Origin: Corella eumyota
Lineage: Eukaryota; Chordata; Ascidiacea; Phlebobranchia; Corellidae
Assembly: GCA_963082875.1 (NCBI GenBank)
Contig: OY720101.1
Location: 10,106,001 to 10,170,000 of the forward strand
Direction: 5' to 3'
DNA length: 64,000 nucleotides
In this document: positions 13,223-25,871 of the stretch, in pieces
Layout of the letters: each line of letters opens with the position of its first letter
How positions within the stretch are numbered: position 1 is the first letter of the stretch
Position numbers and translations under genes: made by a program
Notes under the pieces: generated by a model
What the model saw: only the letters and a program-made list of their open reading frames with translations
The model's database searches: none
Told to the model about the DNA's origin: nothing

Positions 13223-14612
13223 TGTTAAATATTAAGTAGTCAGTTAAAAATGTTAAATATAGAAAACAATATTAACTTTACTGTAAGTTCTACAACAGAG
13301 AATGAAAGCGTGTTTTCTACAACTAAGAAATGAAAGAAACGTGTTTGGTTTACAAATTAACGCTTTTTTTACTTGAAGCACCTGTGGTGCGTTTGACGTC
13401 ATTAATTGGAAAATTAGAAACGTGAAATAAAGAATTTTAACTCAACGTTTTAGTGTATGTAAAACAACACAAATGAATATATATTATTGCGATTAATTAA
13501 TGAACACCACAATTCTAAAAATTTTTTTACGGTAAGCCCGTTGACGTGGCACTTAAAACGTGTTACAAACCGTGTTGGAGTTTGGTTCTTTAGTTTTCGT
13601 TACGCGAAAAAAAGGCGAACCGTATTTGTAGTCACTTTTTGAAATGCGCTGTAAGGACTAAAGAGATGTGGTTTTGAAACTTAAATAAGGTTCTGAAATA
13701 AAAATTTGGTATTTTTTATATATTGACCATAACTTGTGATATATATTTAATATATTAAAGCTCACAAGTTCAGGTCATATCATTTTTCATAAAATATCAT
13801 TTTATTTTGTTTTTTCTGCATTTGAGCGCAGAGAATTTTTGTAGCAATGTATCCGAATTTTGAATTGTGTCTGACCCAGTTAATCAACTCGACAAAATAC
13901 TCACGTTTCTATATTTGCAAACAAATGTACGCACCGCTGATTTGCTTGTCACATTTTTGCACGGTTTGCTGCTCACAAATTAAAACGTAATTGGATGGTG
14001 TCAAAAGAAGACAACTTTTTATATAACTGCGATACGCCGCTATCTAAGCCAGAATAAACGGAATAAAAATAGACTTTTTTTTAATCAGCATTTACGGGAC
14101 ACTTTATCCGTTACCAAGGCAATTGGCCGTTTTGCTTATAATGTTTAAACTTACAAACTATTTTAAATAACACAAACCTCAAGATTTAAATTTGGTTAAA
14201 TTATCGATAAACTTTGTTTTAAAGAAGTTAAATAAACAGAAATATATACTCAATTTTACACACTGACTATTATACATTTTTTATAATAACATTAAACTGA
14301 AATTCGTTTTAATAGAGAAAAATACAAATCCTGTAAACATATTAAGGCGCACACAATTTAAACCTCGCTTTAATATCTTAATCAATTCAAAAGAAATTCA
14401 ATTTATGCTTGACATCGCTTTTATATTAAAATTCTGTACAAAACTTTAAGAAATACACTCGTGCAATAACAAGTAATTAGTAAATAAACATTAATAACAA
14501 GCCATCTTCGTAAAATACACAACAACAATTATAAATATAATACAAAACAAAAGTTTTTGGTTACAAGAAAACGAAAATTGTCTTTGTTAAGACTTAAAAA
14601 GAAGCCTCAAGT

Positions 14613-17600
14613 TTAAAGTTTTTCTTCGTTCGAATAAACGGAATTTGAATTCCCGCTTATAGTTTTAGGCTTTTGATCTTCATCTTTGTAAGTTTCTTCA
14701 AGCGTAATTGGTTTGTAAAACATTAGGCCCATAAAGTAAAGAAAAGCAGCCAAAAGGTTAAAAACAAAGGCTAAAAAATAAAAAAATATATAAAAATTAG
14801 GGGCTTAGACTTATTGACTATGCAGTTTATGTATTGATTTATTCTCGGTGAGCGGACAACAACTTAGCGGCCAAAAAGGAAGTAATGTTTGTTATCTCAA
14901 ACCAATCTCGAGTTTCCTTTTGCAGTTTTTGCAGTGTTATAAATTATAAATGGCTTTTCATCGTTCGTACTAAAAGATTCTTACCATTACCCATCTTTAG
15001 GTAAGTTACATTTTAATGGTAAAACACACTGTTTTTACTAAGAAACTTTATTTAAAAATTAAAACCAGTAAACATACATGCTATCATGAAGTTTATTGCC
15101 ATCTGAGCATTATCATACAACCAGCAAAACCCACGACTTCCGTCACATTGACGCTTCTGCCAAAAAGTGCAAGTTGCATCGATAAAGGCTCCGTAGATCA
15201 AAGGGCCAGGAACAGTGCCCACAATTCTGATAACCGTGAAGTTTAGGCCAATAGCAAAGGAACGTAGGTTATCCGGAACAACTCTAAAATAACAAAATTT
15301 CGTATTTGCAAACAACAGGAAAAGATAAATTATTTAATTTAACACCCAAGTAGTTAGCGGTTAATCAATCGTGGTGTTACTAATCGTTTCAAAATAAGCT
15401 GGTAGATATACTTTGTCTTTCGTTTTACATATAATAATATTTTTTCTTGTTGAAAAAATGTTCATAATAATTGATTTTTAAATAATTAAATATTCTCAAT
15501 TTTTTGTAGTAGCTAAATTCAAACCTAAACATAACTACAAGAGCAGGTGTTGAAACTGAAAACGATAAAAAAATCATAAAAAATGAAATTGCCAACGCCG
15601 CGTTCAATCCACTGCAATCTGTAAAGCAAGGTTTTCCAAATGCGTCCCTCGCTGTTTCAAACGTGTACGTGTTACTAATGCAAGTGCATGCTATTGCGCC
15701 AGTGGGCACCTGAATAATTATAAAGACATTTTTCCTTTACTTTAAAGGTCTTATTTATAACGTAAAATTTTGTTAAAAAATAACACGTTAATAAAAAAAA
15801 CAATACACAGTTGTTAAGCCTTAGTTGGCAATAGTGGGACATCACGACCGCAAAAAAGACGCCATATCGGATATTTTAATAATATAACGCCATATATAAA
15901 TATGTTATTAATGCCATTCTTAATTATCATTATACATGCAGTGGATATTCTAAATCCTTTTTTATGTTAACTGCGATTGGATTTTAATAAATCTTATTCC
16001 GTTGCTTATTATCTTATTGATATTTTTCAAAATTTATTAATTTTAGCTTACCGGTGGTGACACTGTAAAGTTAAGAACGGGACTACATCCAGCATGACAA
16101 GGCGAAAAGTAATTTATTTCATCATTTCCACATATTGGAACATAATATTCCTCCTGACATTCACATAACGATGATTTACATAAACCTGTTAAGTTTTCTC
16201 CAACAAAAAACGAACCGTCGCTGAAAAAAATGTTGTTGTTTAGAATTAACCGCTTGCCAGTCATACCAATTGCAAATATATAAGTATTGTATACCTGTAC
16301 GGGACGTTAATTCCGGCTACTTTGGCGCTGTTACATCTAAGCAAAAACTGAGGAGAGAGAAGACCAACAATAGTCAAACAAATTACATTAAACTTTAACA
16401 TCGCGGGCACCTCCCACTTTAACTTTGAAATTAATATTCCCGAAACCACTATTCCTGCTACACCAGCGGGAACTAATACAACGCCTAAATAGAATAAAAA
16501 AATTAAATAAATTCAGTTTAGTGATTTACGGTTAGGTATTTTATAATCTTTTTGTACATGGAATTATGCTAAATATATAAACTTTAGGCCAATATTTAGC
16601 CACTAAAATAAATGAAATATCCTAAATCACAAATAGTTTTCAATTTTGTTTTACTTAGTCTATTAAAAAGTTGGTTAAAATATAAATACAAGAGAAAAAT
16701 AATAAATAAAATTAATTAAACCTGCATAGATAGCAGACTGTCCTGCAGAAACATGAAAAGCTTGTTCAATAAACTTTGCCATGAAGGCTGAAACTCCGTT
16801 GACTAAAACAGCTAACGAAGTGCCTCCAAACATAACCAAAACGAACGTCGGGTTCCTTAACAAAGTTGAAATAACTTTCGGAAAATCTCTGATGGTTAAC
16901 TCAGTTTTGTTAATTGTAAGTTGAGCTGTTGAATTTGACCGATGAACTTCAGATTTTCGGCTCTCTCGATTTTTTTGTGTTCCTAAAGTTTAGTAAACAT
17001 TTTGTACATATAAGGTTTTATTAACAAATTAAATTTTATTTAATATGTTGTTACTCAGGAAAATTATCAAAAAACTATGTTATACGAAAAACAAAACTGA
17101 CGTCACCATGATGTTACGTAACTCACCCGGTAAATGTTTAGGAAACCCAGCTAAAGGAATGACAGTCAGCCATGATAACCCCATGCAGATAAGAGGGCAT
17201 ACCCACCATGCCCCAACCCATTTAAATATGTCAAATTCAGGCGGCCTTTAAAATATAAAAGTGTGGTTTAACAGCTATTGTAACAAAAAAAACTTTTTTA
17301 TGTAGACCCAATTGCCATTAAATTTAGTTAAAAAATTTTGGTAAAAGGGAAAATATTAGAAAATTTGTTAATTACAAAAAATTTTCATGGGAATATTTTA
17401 CAAAAGAGTATTTTTAAAAAAAAATTATTTTACAGCAACAAAAAAACAAACAAAAATGTTTACTGTATTGAATCAAAATCGACATAAACATCTTTTAAAA
17501 AAACTCCTCCAACTGAAAACCCAATTATCGGACCCAAAATACTTGCTGCGTTCGCGATACCTGCGTCATAATATATATTTGTGACGTCACACTCGCACAC

Positions 17601-18807
17601 AAAAACACTTTAAATTGCTTTCAAAATTAAAAAAATTAAATAAAAAACAATTGTTTACGAGTTTTACATTGCACAAAACAAAAGATTAGTGTAGTCACGA
17701 TTACGTCAACTTACCTAAATAAACGCCAGAAACGTGCTTTGACACGCTGTCTTCAATGTAGGCCAGCCCAAGCGTAAATATTGGGGTCGTTCCTAGTCCC
17801 ATTAATAGTTGGCCAACGAAAAATACACCCATGTACCGACTGTTGTCCCCGTTACCTTGGTTACAAGTGCCTTGCGCCCCGGGAAGACAGAGAACTAAAA
17901 TTATTATTTTAACTAAATAAAAAGAATACACTAACAACAGCGATGCAAGCCTAAATCATTAAATTTTAAAATATTATTCTTTTTTAACAATTTTTTTTTT
18001 ACCATTGACGTCATCACCCAGGACAAAATTCGGGGTTGTGTAATGTGGCAGTGCGTAGATAAGAGCCCCTAGCCCATAAACTGCTGCCCCAAAAGCAACA
18101 ATTCGGGGTCTATTGCGATGACCCCCAAAGTAAGTGACAACCGAAGCCATAAGACCGAACGAAATATCGTAACTAAAGAGAGCAAAAACAATATTTGAAC
18201 CGAAGTTCTTTTAGAGCCCTGTTTAAACTATGAACCAGTTACTACTTATATTTTATACCTACTAAAATAATCTTTATGATTTTTAATAAGCAAACAGTTC
18301 TCTAAAACGAGAAGTTTAAAAAGACAGGCTTTAGCACTTAAATAAAAGCATTCTGCCAAAGCTATAAAAATTAATAAGCCCAATATGAAGTTTAAAAAGT
18401 TTACCCGACTAAAATAACTGCAGATTGGGAGCTATCGAAGCCAAATCTTCGCTCGAGAGTGCTAACATTTATGTTACTGACCCCGGACGACATTATACCT
18501 AAAGATAAAACAACGTGACGTCATGTAACCCGAAAAGAACGACATTATTATACAATATTTTGAGACAACACTAAATGTTTCAAAGCAATCGACTTTGTTC
18601 ACAATTAAATAGTTTAAACTTTCTGCAGTGGTAAATGCGTCTCGTTTTGTATTGTGAAGTCATAAAGAATAATATACTACCTGTCGTAACTGCGAAGACA
18701 CAATACCATATTAAGAATCCAACAGGATTGTTGCAGCACTTTAAAAGCTTTAGTTTGTAGCCTAAGAAATTATAGTCGCCCTCTTTAATGGGCTCGGATG
18801 ACCTCAT
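14613..18807 (-). CDS. SLCO: SLCO/OATP organic-anion transporter, paralogue A
   Basis: Twelve exons encode 651 residues: 18807-18681, 18498-18405, 18172-18003, 17894-17715, 17560-17464, 17245-17127, 16982-16722, 16484-16295, 16220-16052, 15709-15525, 15283-15078, 14770-14613. The multi-pass membrane protein carries the OATP signature region KWVGAWW (about 231-237), the conserved LGTTPIFTLGLAYIEDSV loop, and an extracellular Cys-rich Kazal-like loop (about 413-500) with CECQEEYYVPICG and YFSPCHAGC. The terminal part has RSFAIGLNF and YDNAQMAINFM like other OATPs. The family mediates sodium-independent uptake of bile salts, steroid conjugates and prostaglandins at the plasma membrane; the substrate here cannot be inferred. 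The start at 18807 gives about 28 cytosolic residues before TM1. A few signature positions differ (GAWW-VCP rather than GAWW-x-G). Confidence 0.93.
14882..14955 (-). repeat. SINE 3'-end fragment in SLCO-A last intron
   Basis: The stretch with TCTCGAGTTTCCTTTTGCAG followed by TTATAAATTATAAATGGC matches the 3' portion of the minus-strand SINE at 41092-41313 (TCTCGAGTTGCCTATGGCAG, TATAGATTATAATTGCC). Confidence 0.55.
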
Positions 18808-20527
18808 TTTGTGTTTTTATTATAATTATCCCACAAAAACTCTAGAAAAAATTTAAGTTAAAATTTTTGTTATTAAAAAAATATTTTATTTTTTAACAAT
18901 TCTGTTATAGGAACTCACATTATTCTTTTTTTAGATAAATATTTATATACCAAACTAATTAAATAATTACTTAAAGTATAACTTTTAAATAGTTATAATT
19001 TTTAATAACTTAAATTTAAAATAATATAAAAACAAATTCCTTTGTATAGAACAGCGCAAAAACTCTTATGTAAAAAGACCCGAAAAGACCATATTCAAAC
19101 CCTAGAATTTATTTTTTTATTTTTTTTATTTACTTTTCGTTGAAGCGAACCGAAGCGTTGAATGAGCGAAAACATTTTTTCAAATATTATAACCCCACAG
19201 AAAAGTTGACTCGACGATTTTAAAATTTATTTTGTAAAGTTTGCAAGACTAGTTTTCGGTGGATCGCTTTAATTTAAATATTTTTTTTAATTATTAGCAA
19301 AATAAATCACAGTTTTAAATTACTGACTCTATGTAACCTTTTTTATCTTATTATCTCTGCTTTATCGTAGTATTTGGCACTTGAAAGTTTTACATTGTAT
19401 TATTGCAATAAAGCTATAGCTAAATATACATATGTATGTCCAACTCACAGCCTTTTAAATTAAAAAAATGCTGTTTGTGGTGCTATGTTAAATTTAATAT
19501 TAATACAATTAAAATAAAGCATGCAAGATGGCCAATTGACCACTTTTACAATTTAACACATCATCAGGTAATTGTTAATTCCGAAAGATGCTTTACTAAA
19601 ACCTTGGTAGTCACAAATTTCAATTAAACGCTCTTAAATATAAAAATATCTTAAACTATACGATTTTTATTTTTTATTGGGATATAACTTATTTATAACA
19701 TTATTAAACTAAATATTAAGATTCCACCGTGCTTAACACTCTTATTTTTTTCAAGTTTTTCTAAATTAAATCAAATTTGTTTTTTTTAACAATCTTAATT
19801 TTTTTAAATTTATAATTATTTAAATAAAAAGTCAATGTGCAATATGTTACCATCTATGGCATTACACTGCCAGCCGAAGGCCAGCCACACTGATTTACAT
19901 GATTTAAAAGCATTTATAAGCACACTTTTTTTCATTGAAATACAAAAACCCACCACCTTAAATTGAAAAAATATATATATTGTCTTAAATAAAAAAAAAA
20001 GTTTTTCAACTTGTAATTGCCTATATGTAAAAAGGTTATTATTTTACCTTATACTTGATGTAATACACCCACGTTTTTTAAACTTACACTAAATGTCGTT
20101 TTTGTGATTTTTACTTAGATTCTTTGCCACTTTATTAGCTTTTTAAATTGGTGTAAGTATATACTATACTGCTGTACAGCATTTTATAGATTGTTTTATG
20201 GACATTTTTAAATAAAATATTTTACAAATCGTTTTTTTGTTTATTTTAATTTAATTATTTGATTGAGTAGTGCATAGATAAAAAAGAAGTTCAAGACAAG
20301 ACAGAAAATAAAATATATCAGGTAAGTAGAAGAAAAACAAAAAAAGTTAAATAAAAAGCTTAGTAAATCAATTTTTCCAACAGTAAGGAACATTATTTTT
20401 TTACACTAAAAAAGACCTACACTAAAAATTAATTAACATAAAATGACGTAACAATTTTGCAAGGCGTCATTTACATGTTCTCTTGACTTCAAGAATATGA
20501 CATCAATCGACCGCTATTATGCTATCA
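18808..20527. other. Intergenic spacer between the two SLCO genes
   Basis: About 1.7 kb, very AT-rich. It should contain the SLCO-A promoter/5' UTR (right above 18807) and the SLCO-B 3' UTR. No coding exon or well-defined repeat was recognised; the short plus-strand open frame at 19436-19627 has no domain and low coding signal. Confidence 0.5.
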
Positions 20528-23500
20528 TTAAATAAAATCTTCAGATACTTCAAAAGCAAGGTTGTTGTTGCCGGATATAGTGATGACGTCACTTGCGGCA
20601 GTAGAGGGAGGATGGGGTAAGGTTTCAACCCCCTTTGAATTGGGTTTGTAAACCAAACCTGCAAAAGCGTATAATGCTGCAGTAAGAAGACATCCCGAAA
20701 TCACTAAAAAAATGAATTAAAGACTTTTGTTAATTCTCCGTCTTCTGGGATCTTAAATGTTTTTAATTGTTGTGATATAGTTGCACCTTGCAACTAATAT
20801 TTGCCAATTTGCCAGCAGCAGTTTTATCTATTTTAAAAGTTTTTAAAATGAATGCACACGTCAACTAATTTCCGTTATAATATAAATGGAATCGGGTTTA
20901 AAGCAAAAATCTTTTTTTAAACTCTACATAAACAAATTTTACTAATTAAAATTCGAAAGTTAAAAAAATAATCGTTTTTAGTTAGTTTACCCAAAAACCT
21001 AATCACAATCGATCATGAAAACCCTTTTCTTTAAATAAAAATTGCGAAAATTATTTATTAGAAAGAACTCACGTAAAATCATAAAGTTAATTGACATCGT
21101 TTCATTATCGTAAACATAACAAGAACCCTGTTTATCCTCGCATTCTAGAACTTGCCAGAGTATACAAGTAACGTCAATAAACTTGCCAAACAGTAGCGGA
21201 CCCGGGATTGTACCAAATCCGCGAAGAAATAACCATTCCAATCCCACAGAAAATGACCTCATCGACTCAGGTACAATTCTTATTCAAAAAGCAAAAAACA
21301 AAAAAATACTGGTTTAGAATTAAATACATTAAACAACGAACCAAAATTGTTTACATCTGCTATACTACAGAATCGAACCTTAAACCTTGAAGACAACTCA
21401 CCTGAACGTTGCGGCCAGAGCCGGTGTATTTGAAACAAATATAAAAAACACAGCAAAAAATACGATAGCAAGAACAATTGGTAATCGATCACAATTTGAA
21501 TCGCACAAACCTAAAGTCGCCGTTCCTGACTCCACCGCGCCACCTTGCGATGGGATGCAGCTACAATTCGAGTAAATCTAAAATCACAGCGTTGAAGTAT
21601 AGAAAAAAATGATTTAAAATAAGCAAGAAATATAGTTTAACAAAAAACACATATTAAAAAAATGTAAAACGCATTTTCATTATTTGATTATTAAATTTAC
21701 CTTCGAATACAAAAATGTATTTCAACTGGAAAGACTTATGCTATACGAAATAAATAAAAATTAAAAAAACGTTGCGATATATTGTATATTAAATACTATT
21801 TTAATCAGCTATGTTAATATTACCTAGATATTGTTAAAATAATTTTCTTATTAATTTTAACCTATTTTTACAGCATAACGATATGACAAAATAATCTTAA
21901 AGCCCCTAGGCTAAAATCTTATATAAAAAGTAATACAGATTGACAAGCCTAATAAAGTTTTTGCAGATTATTAAACCTAGATTAAAACAAAGATTAAATA
22001 ATTTTGCGGTTAAATCTTAAGGTTTGTTTGTAAGCTATTCAATCCATAGCTGAGAATCGCAAAATTCTAAAATTTACATTGAAACGTGCAGTTTCTTTAA
22101 TGTTTAATACATATGAAATCATATAAAATTTTTTTTTAATTAATTTGTATAAATAATTTTAACCTAAAAAATACAATATATTTTAATTAAAATGATTTAT
22201 ATATTAAAAATAATCAAATCATCCCCTTCGGAATTTAATTCACCTACCTCGGCCATTGAATTAAAGTTTTTGCAGCCTGCATGACAAGGCGAAAAGAACG
22301 TGACGTCACCACCACAGACGGGTCGGTAAAACTCCTGGTCACATGGACATCCCTCGTTGCAACTCGAAGTTAAATTTGATAACGTCACAATCGACATCGA
22401 GGTTTCCGTCCTACGTCATGGATTATATTTTTTTAATAAACATGTAAATCAAAAAGATATCATGACGTCATTAGGACAAAACATTGTTTAGTCATTTACC
22501 GGTACGGGACATTTACGCCGGCGAGGTCGATATTGTCACAATAAAGTAGAATGGAAGGTGATAGGGCTGCAGCAACAAGAAAAGCAATTGAACAGAATCT
22601 TAAAATTTTTTTCGTGTTCCATTTAAACTTTGAAACTAGAAATCCCCCCACTAGACGGCCTCCTACCGCAGGAGGAACTAAAACGGCTCCTGAAATACAG
22701 TTAAAAATTGTTCTCTGAGTTTCATTAAGCCGGAAAACAAAAAATCGGAAAACAAGCCAAAAAATTTTGTGTAAGGCGCATCAACCAAACATTTAGGTCC
22801 ATCGTAGAAGTTACAAATACACACCCTTTTCCACAAAAAATATAAAATTAATTTTTGATTAAAGGAAACGTATAAAAAAACTAAATAAAAAAAAAATTTT
22901 ATTGTCCTGTCTATTTATTTTTTGCAAAAGTTATTTTTGTTTTAGAAAATATTTAACAGTATTACTTAAGATATTATTTAAATCTTAATTAAAAAATATA
23001 TATTAATTGTTTTAATAAACAATTTTCAAAACTAATCCAGAATAATGAAATAAATAATTTAATCAATTTACACCATATTTGCACGAAATGTTTAGTAACA
23101 TATTTGCATAATAAGCCACACCTTATTACCACACGTCGTTAAAATCAAAAAACATTTTTCTTTATAACTTAAATGTTAATTAAAGTTAAACAATCCATAA
23201 ATTAAATAAATTTCAAGAAATTTTAAATTAAGAAAAAAATAATAAAATAAAATGTTAAAAAAGAAGATAAAGTTCTTAAACAGTTTATGACTGCATCATA
23301 ACGCAGAGCTAACGATTTTTTCGTATATTTCGCGTACAACTCAGCGACGTCATAACGAGTTTGCCGTCAAATTATCAAATCAGGCCTATTACAGAGCCAA
23401 AAATGTTTTTAATTACATTTTTTAAAACTTGTACAATTTAAAAAAATTATTTAAAAAAAAAAATTAACCTAATTCGTACTTCAAATATTTTGTGGGGTAA

Positions 23501-25871
23501 GGTTAGTTCGAGGTGAAGTTGTGTACTTTTTGTCTGCATTTTTTTATTGTCTCTGTGTTTTTATTGAAAAGTAGTGTAATATTAATTTTTAATGTTTGGT
23601 TAAACAAAGTTTCCGCACCCACTGTACGTATTAATATAAATAACAGAGTTAGCTTGATTTTTACGGGCGCAATCTCTAAAAAGCTGTAATTAAAACCATG
23701 CTTACTAAATCTTTATAATATAACCTTGATTGTTCTAACCTTCTAGTATAAATAGAAGTGTAAATGGTGTTAATAGAGCTAATTGATGGCAGAAATAATA
23801 AAAATGACAGGAAAGTGGTAATATGCTAATTAAGGGAGCAGTTAAAATTATGTTTACACAACTAACCTGTTAGTAAAGCTGCATCCCCAGCCGAAGTATG
23901 AAAAGCATTTTGTATAATTTTCGCCAAAAAAGACCCCGATCCGCTGATAAGCAACCCCACTGCACACCCTGCAAGGGTCATGATGGTGTAAGTGGGGTTA
24001 CGTAAAAGGATCAACACAGCTTTTGGAAAGTTCCGTAGAGTGTTGTCCAGTTCCGAGTGGTCTGACGTAGTCGTGACGTCACTGGAGGCTACAACGTGGA
24101 TCTCGGATCTTTTTTGATCTCGATATTTTCGGGTTCCTAAAAAAAGTTACGTAAAACAACTTTTTTTTAATAAATATTTAATTCCTACCTGGAAGATACT
24201 GAGGAAATCCCCACAAAGGAATTACTAAGAGCGTGCAAACAAAAAAGACGAATACGCCCCCAATCCACCAAGCCCCCACCCACTGGGGGGCACTAGAGTC
24301 GAACCCTATCCTATAAAAATATATTTTGCTTTTAAAGATTCACCAGAATTTGTATTTTGTCTGTAGATTGACCAATTAAAAAAAGAAGTGATTGTGTCGT
24401 CACACTAACGTGCTCTCGTCCACGTCCATAAAATCAACAAAAATCGACTTTACAAAAAATCCCCCGACTGCGAACCCAAATGCAGTCCCTAGTAAACTGG
24501 CAGCATTCGCAATTCCTAAATTATTAAATATTTTGTTAAAAAAGTATAGTCACATTTCAAATAAGTTCTATATGTAATTTACAAAAAAATGTAATTTAGA
24601 AAATACCCACGGCGGGTTTCGGACTTACCTAAATACAATGATGCAGAGTGTTTTGGAACGCTGTCCTCAACGTAAGAAAAGCCGAGAGTATACAGTGGAG
24701 TTGCACCAATTCCCATAAGCAACTGGCTAGCTAGAAACACCCATAAAGTGTAACTAAGATCACCACCATATAAAGAGCAGTCTACAGTTGATGTAGTAGT
24801 GCATAAATCTTTTAAACAAAGGAAACTTTTCGTAAGTCGTATTAAAATATGTGGTCTTATAAAATAAAGACTTAAACAATTTTTTTTAAATAATAGAAGG
24901 TAATTGTTTGTTTTTAAAAACATTAAAATAATACCAGAATTTATTTCGCCTCCGAACTGATACGCAGGGGTTATGAAATGTGGAATGGAATAAAGCAGAG
25001 CCCCAGCCCCAAACATTCCGGACCCCACCGCCAAAATCCGAGCACGGTTCCGGGTTCCCCCGAAATACGTCACAAATACAGTAAGGACACAGAACGCAAT
25101 ATCGTATCTGGAATTTTTTTTAAGCTTTTGTACTTATCGTCTAGTAAGAATTGAACTACACAACTCATACATTAATTTTATTTTTTATCTAATTGAAGAA
25201 ATACAAGCATTAAGCAGTTTTCAGTGATTGTTAATAAACAGAGAAAATCTAAATAGTAAATAATTACCCAATAACGTAGGTAGCTGATTGCGAGCTCGTT
25301 AAACCATATCGACGTTCTAAAGTTGCTATATTAGTGTTCGTGAAGCCTCCAATCATTGCACCTGAAAAAATAACATTTTAACGTCACAAACAAAATAATA
25401 CAACTAAATTATGGCGACCTAGCATAACATTTTTAAATTTATAATAAATAAATAAACCTAAGGTTTGGTAACAACGTTATAATGTACAATAAAATCATGT
25501 ATAAAAATAACTATGAAGTGTACAAATCCATGATAGGATTTTTTTTGTTATTGTGTTGTATTGGTTACTCTAAATTTTGCTGTTGCGTGTGTATAAAAAT
25601 ACCTATTGTTATTTATGACAACTTCGCTACACAGATATTAATTTTAAATAGAATATACAAACCTATGCAACATTAAAACGAAATCTAACATTAGTTTTTT
25701 AAAACGTTTTATTTTTACCAAAAAAATTGTTTAGTGTAATTTTTAACGTTAACAAAAACAATGTATATACTTCAAAAAGTAAATCGGGTTATTACTAAAA
25801 GTATTTTTTCTCCAACCTGCCATTAAAACAAAAACGGCAAAAATTGCTAAAAATCCCTTGGCATTATTCAT
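20528..25871 (-). CDS. SLCO: SLCO/OATP organic-anion transporter, paralogue B
   Basis: Twelve exons encode 636 residues: 25871-25817, 25361-25268, 25107-24935, 24808-24629, 24515-24410, 24310-24189, 24136-23867, 22689-22500, 22410-22248, 21577-21402, 21278-21073, 20703-20528. It has QWVGAWWIGG (212-221, a good OATP signature), GIGATPLYTLGFSYVEDSV, a Kazal-like loop with CPCDQEFYRPVCGG and FFSPCHAGC, and RSFSVGLEW in the C-terminal part. Exons 2, 4, 8 and 11 have exactly the same lengths as in paralogue A (94, 180, 190, 206 nt) and every intron phase matches. The proposed start MNNAKGFLAIF places TM1 at the very N-terminus, without the cytosolic lead seen in A. The bases before the ATG (TTTACAG/AGG) could be a splice acceptor, so an upstream N-terminal exon may exist. 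Substrate unknown. Confidence 0.9.

Larger units (their letters stand above)
12175..14612. other. Intergenic: CLK upstream region and SLCO-A 3' flank
   Basis: No gene was recognised. It contains a SINE fragment (13003-13090), an exact spliced-leader-like 16-mer on the minus strand (13207-13222) and one TGACGTCA (13394-13401). An 82-codon plus-strand open frame at 12685-12933 has somewhat higher GC but no recognisable domain. The CLK promoter is expected just above 12174 and the SLCO-A 3' UTR just below 14613. Confidence 0.5.
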
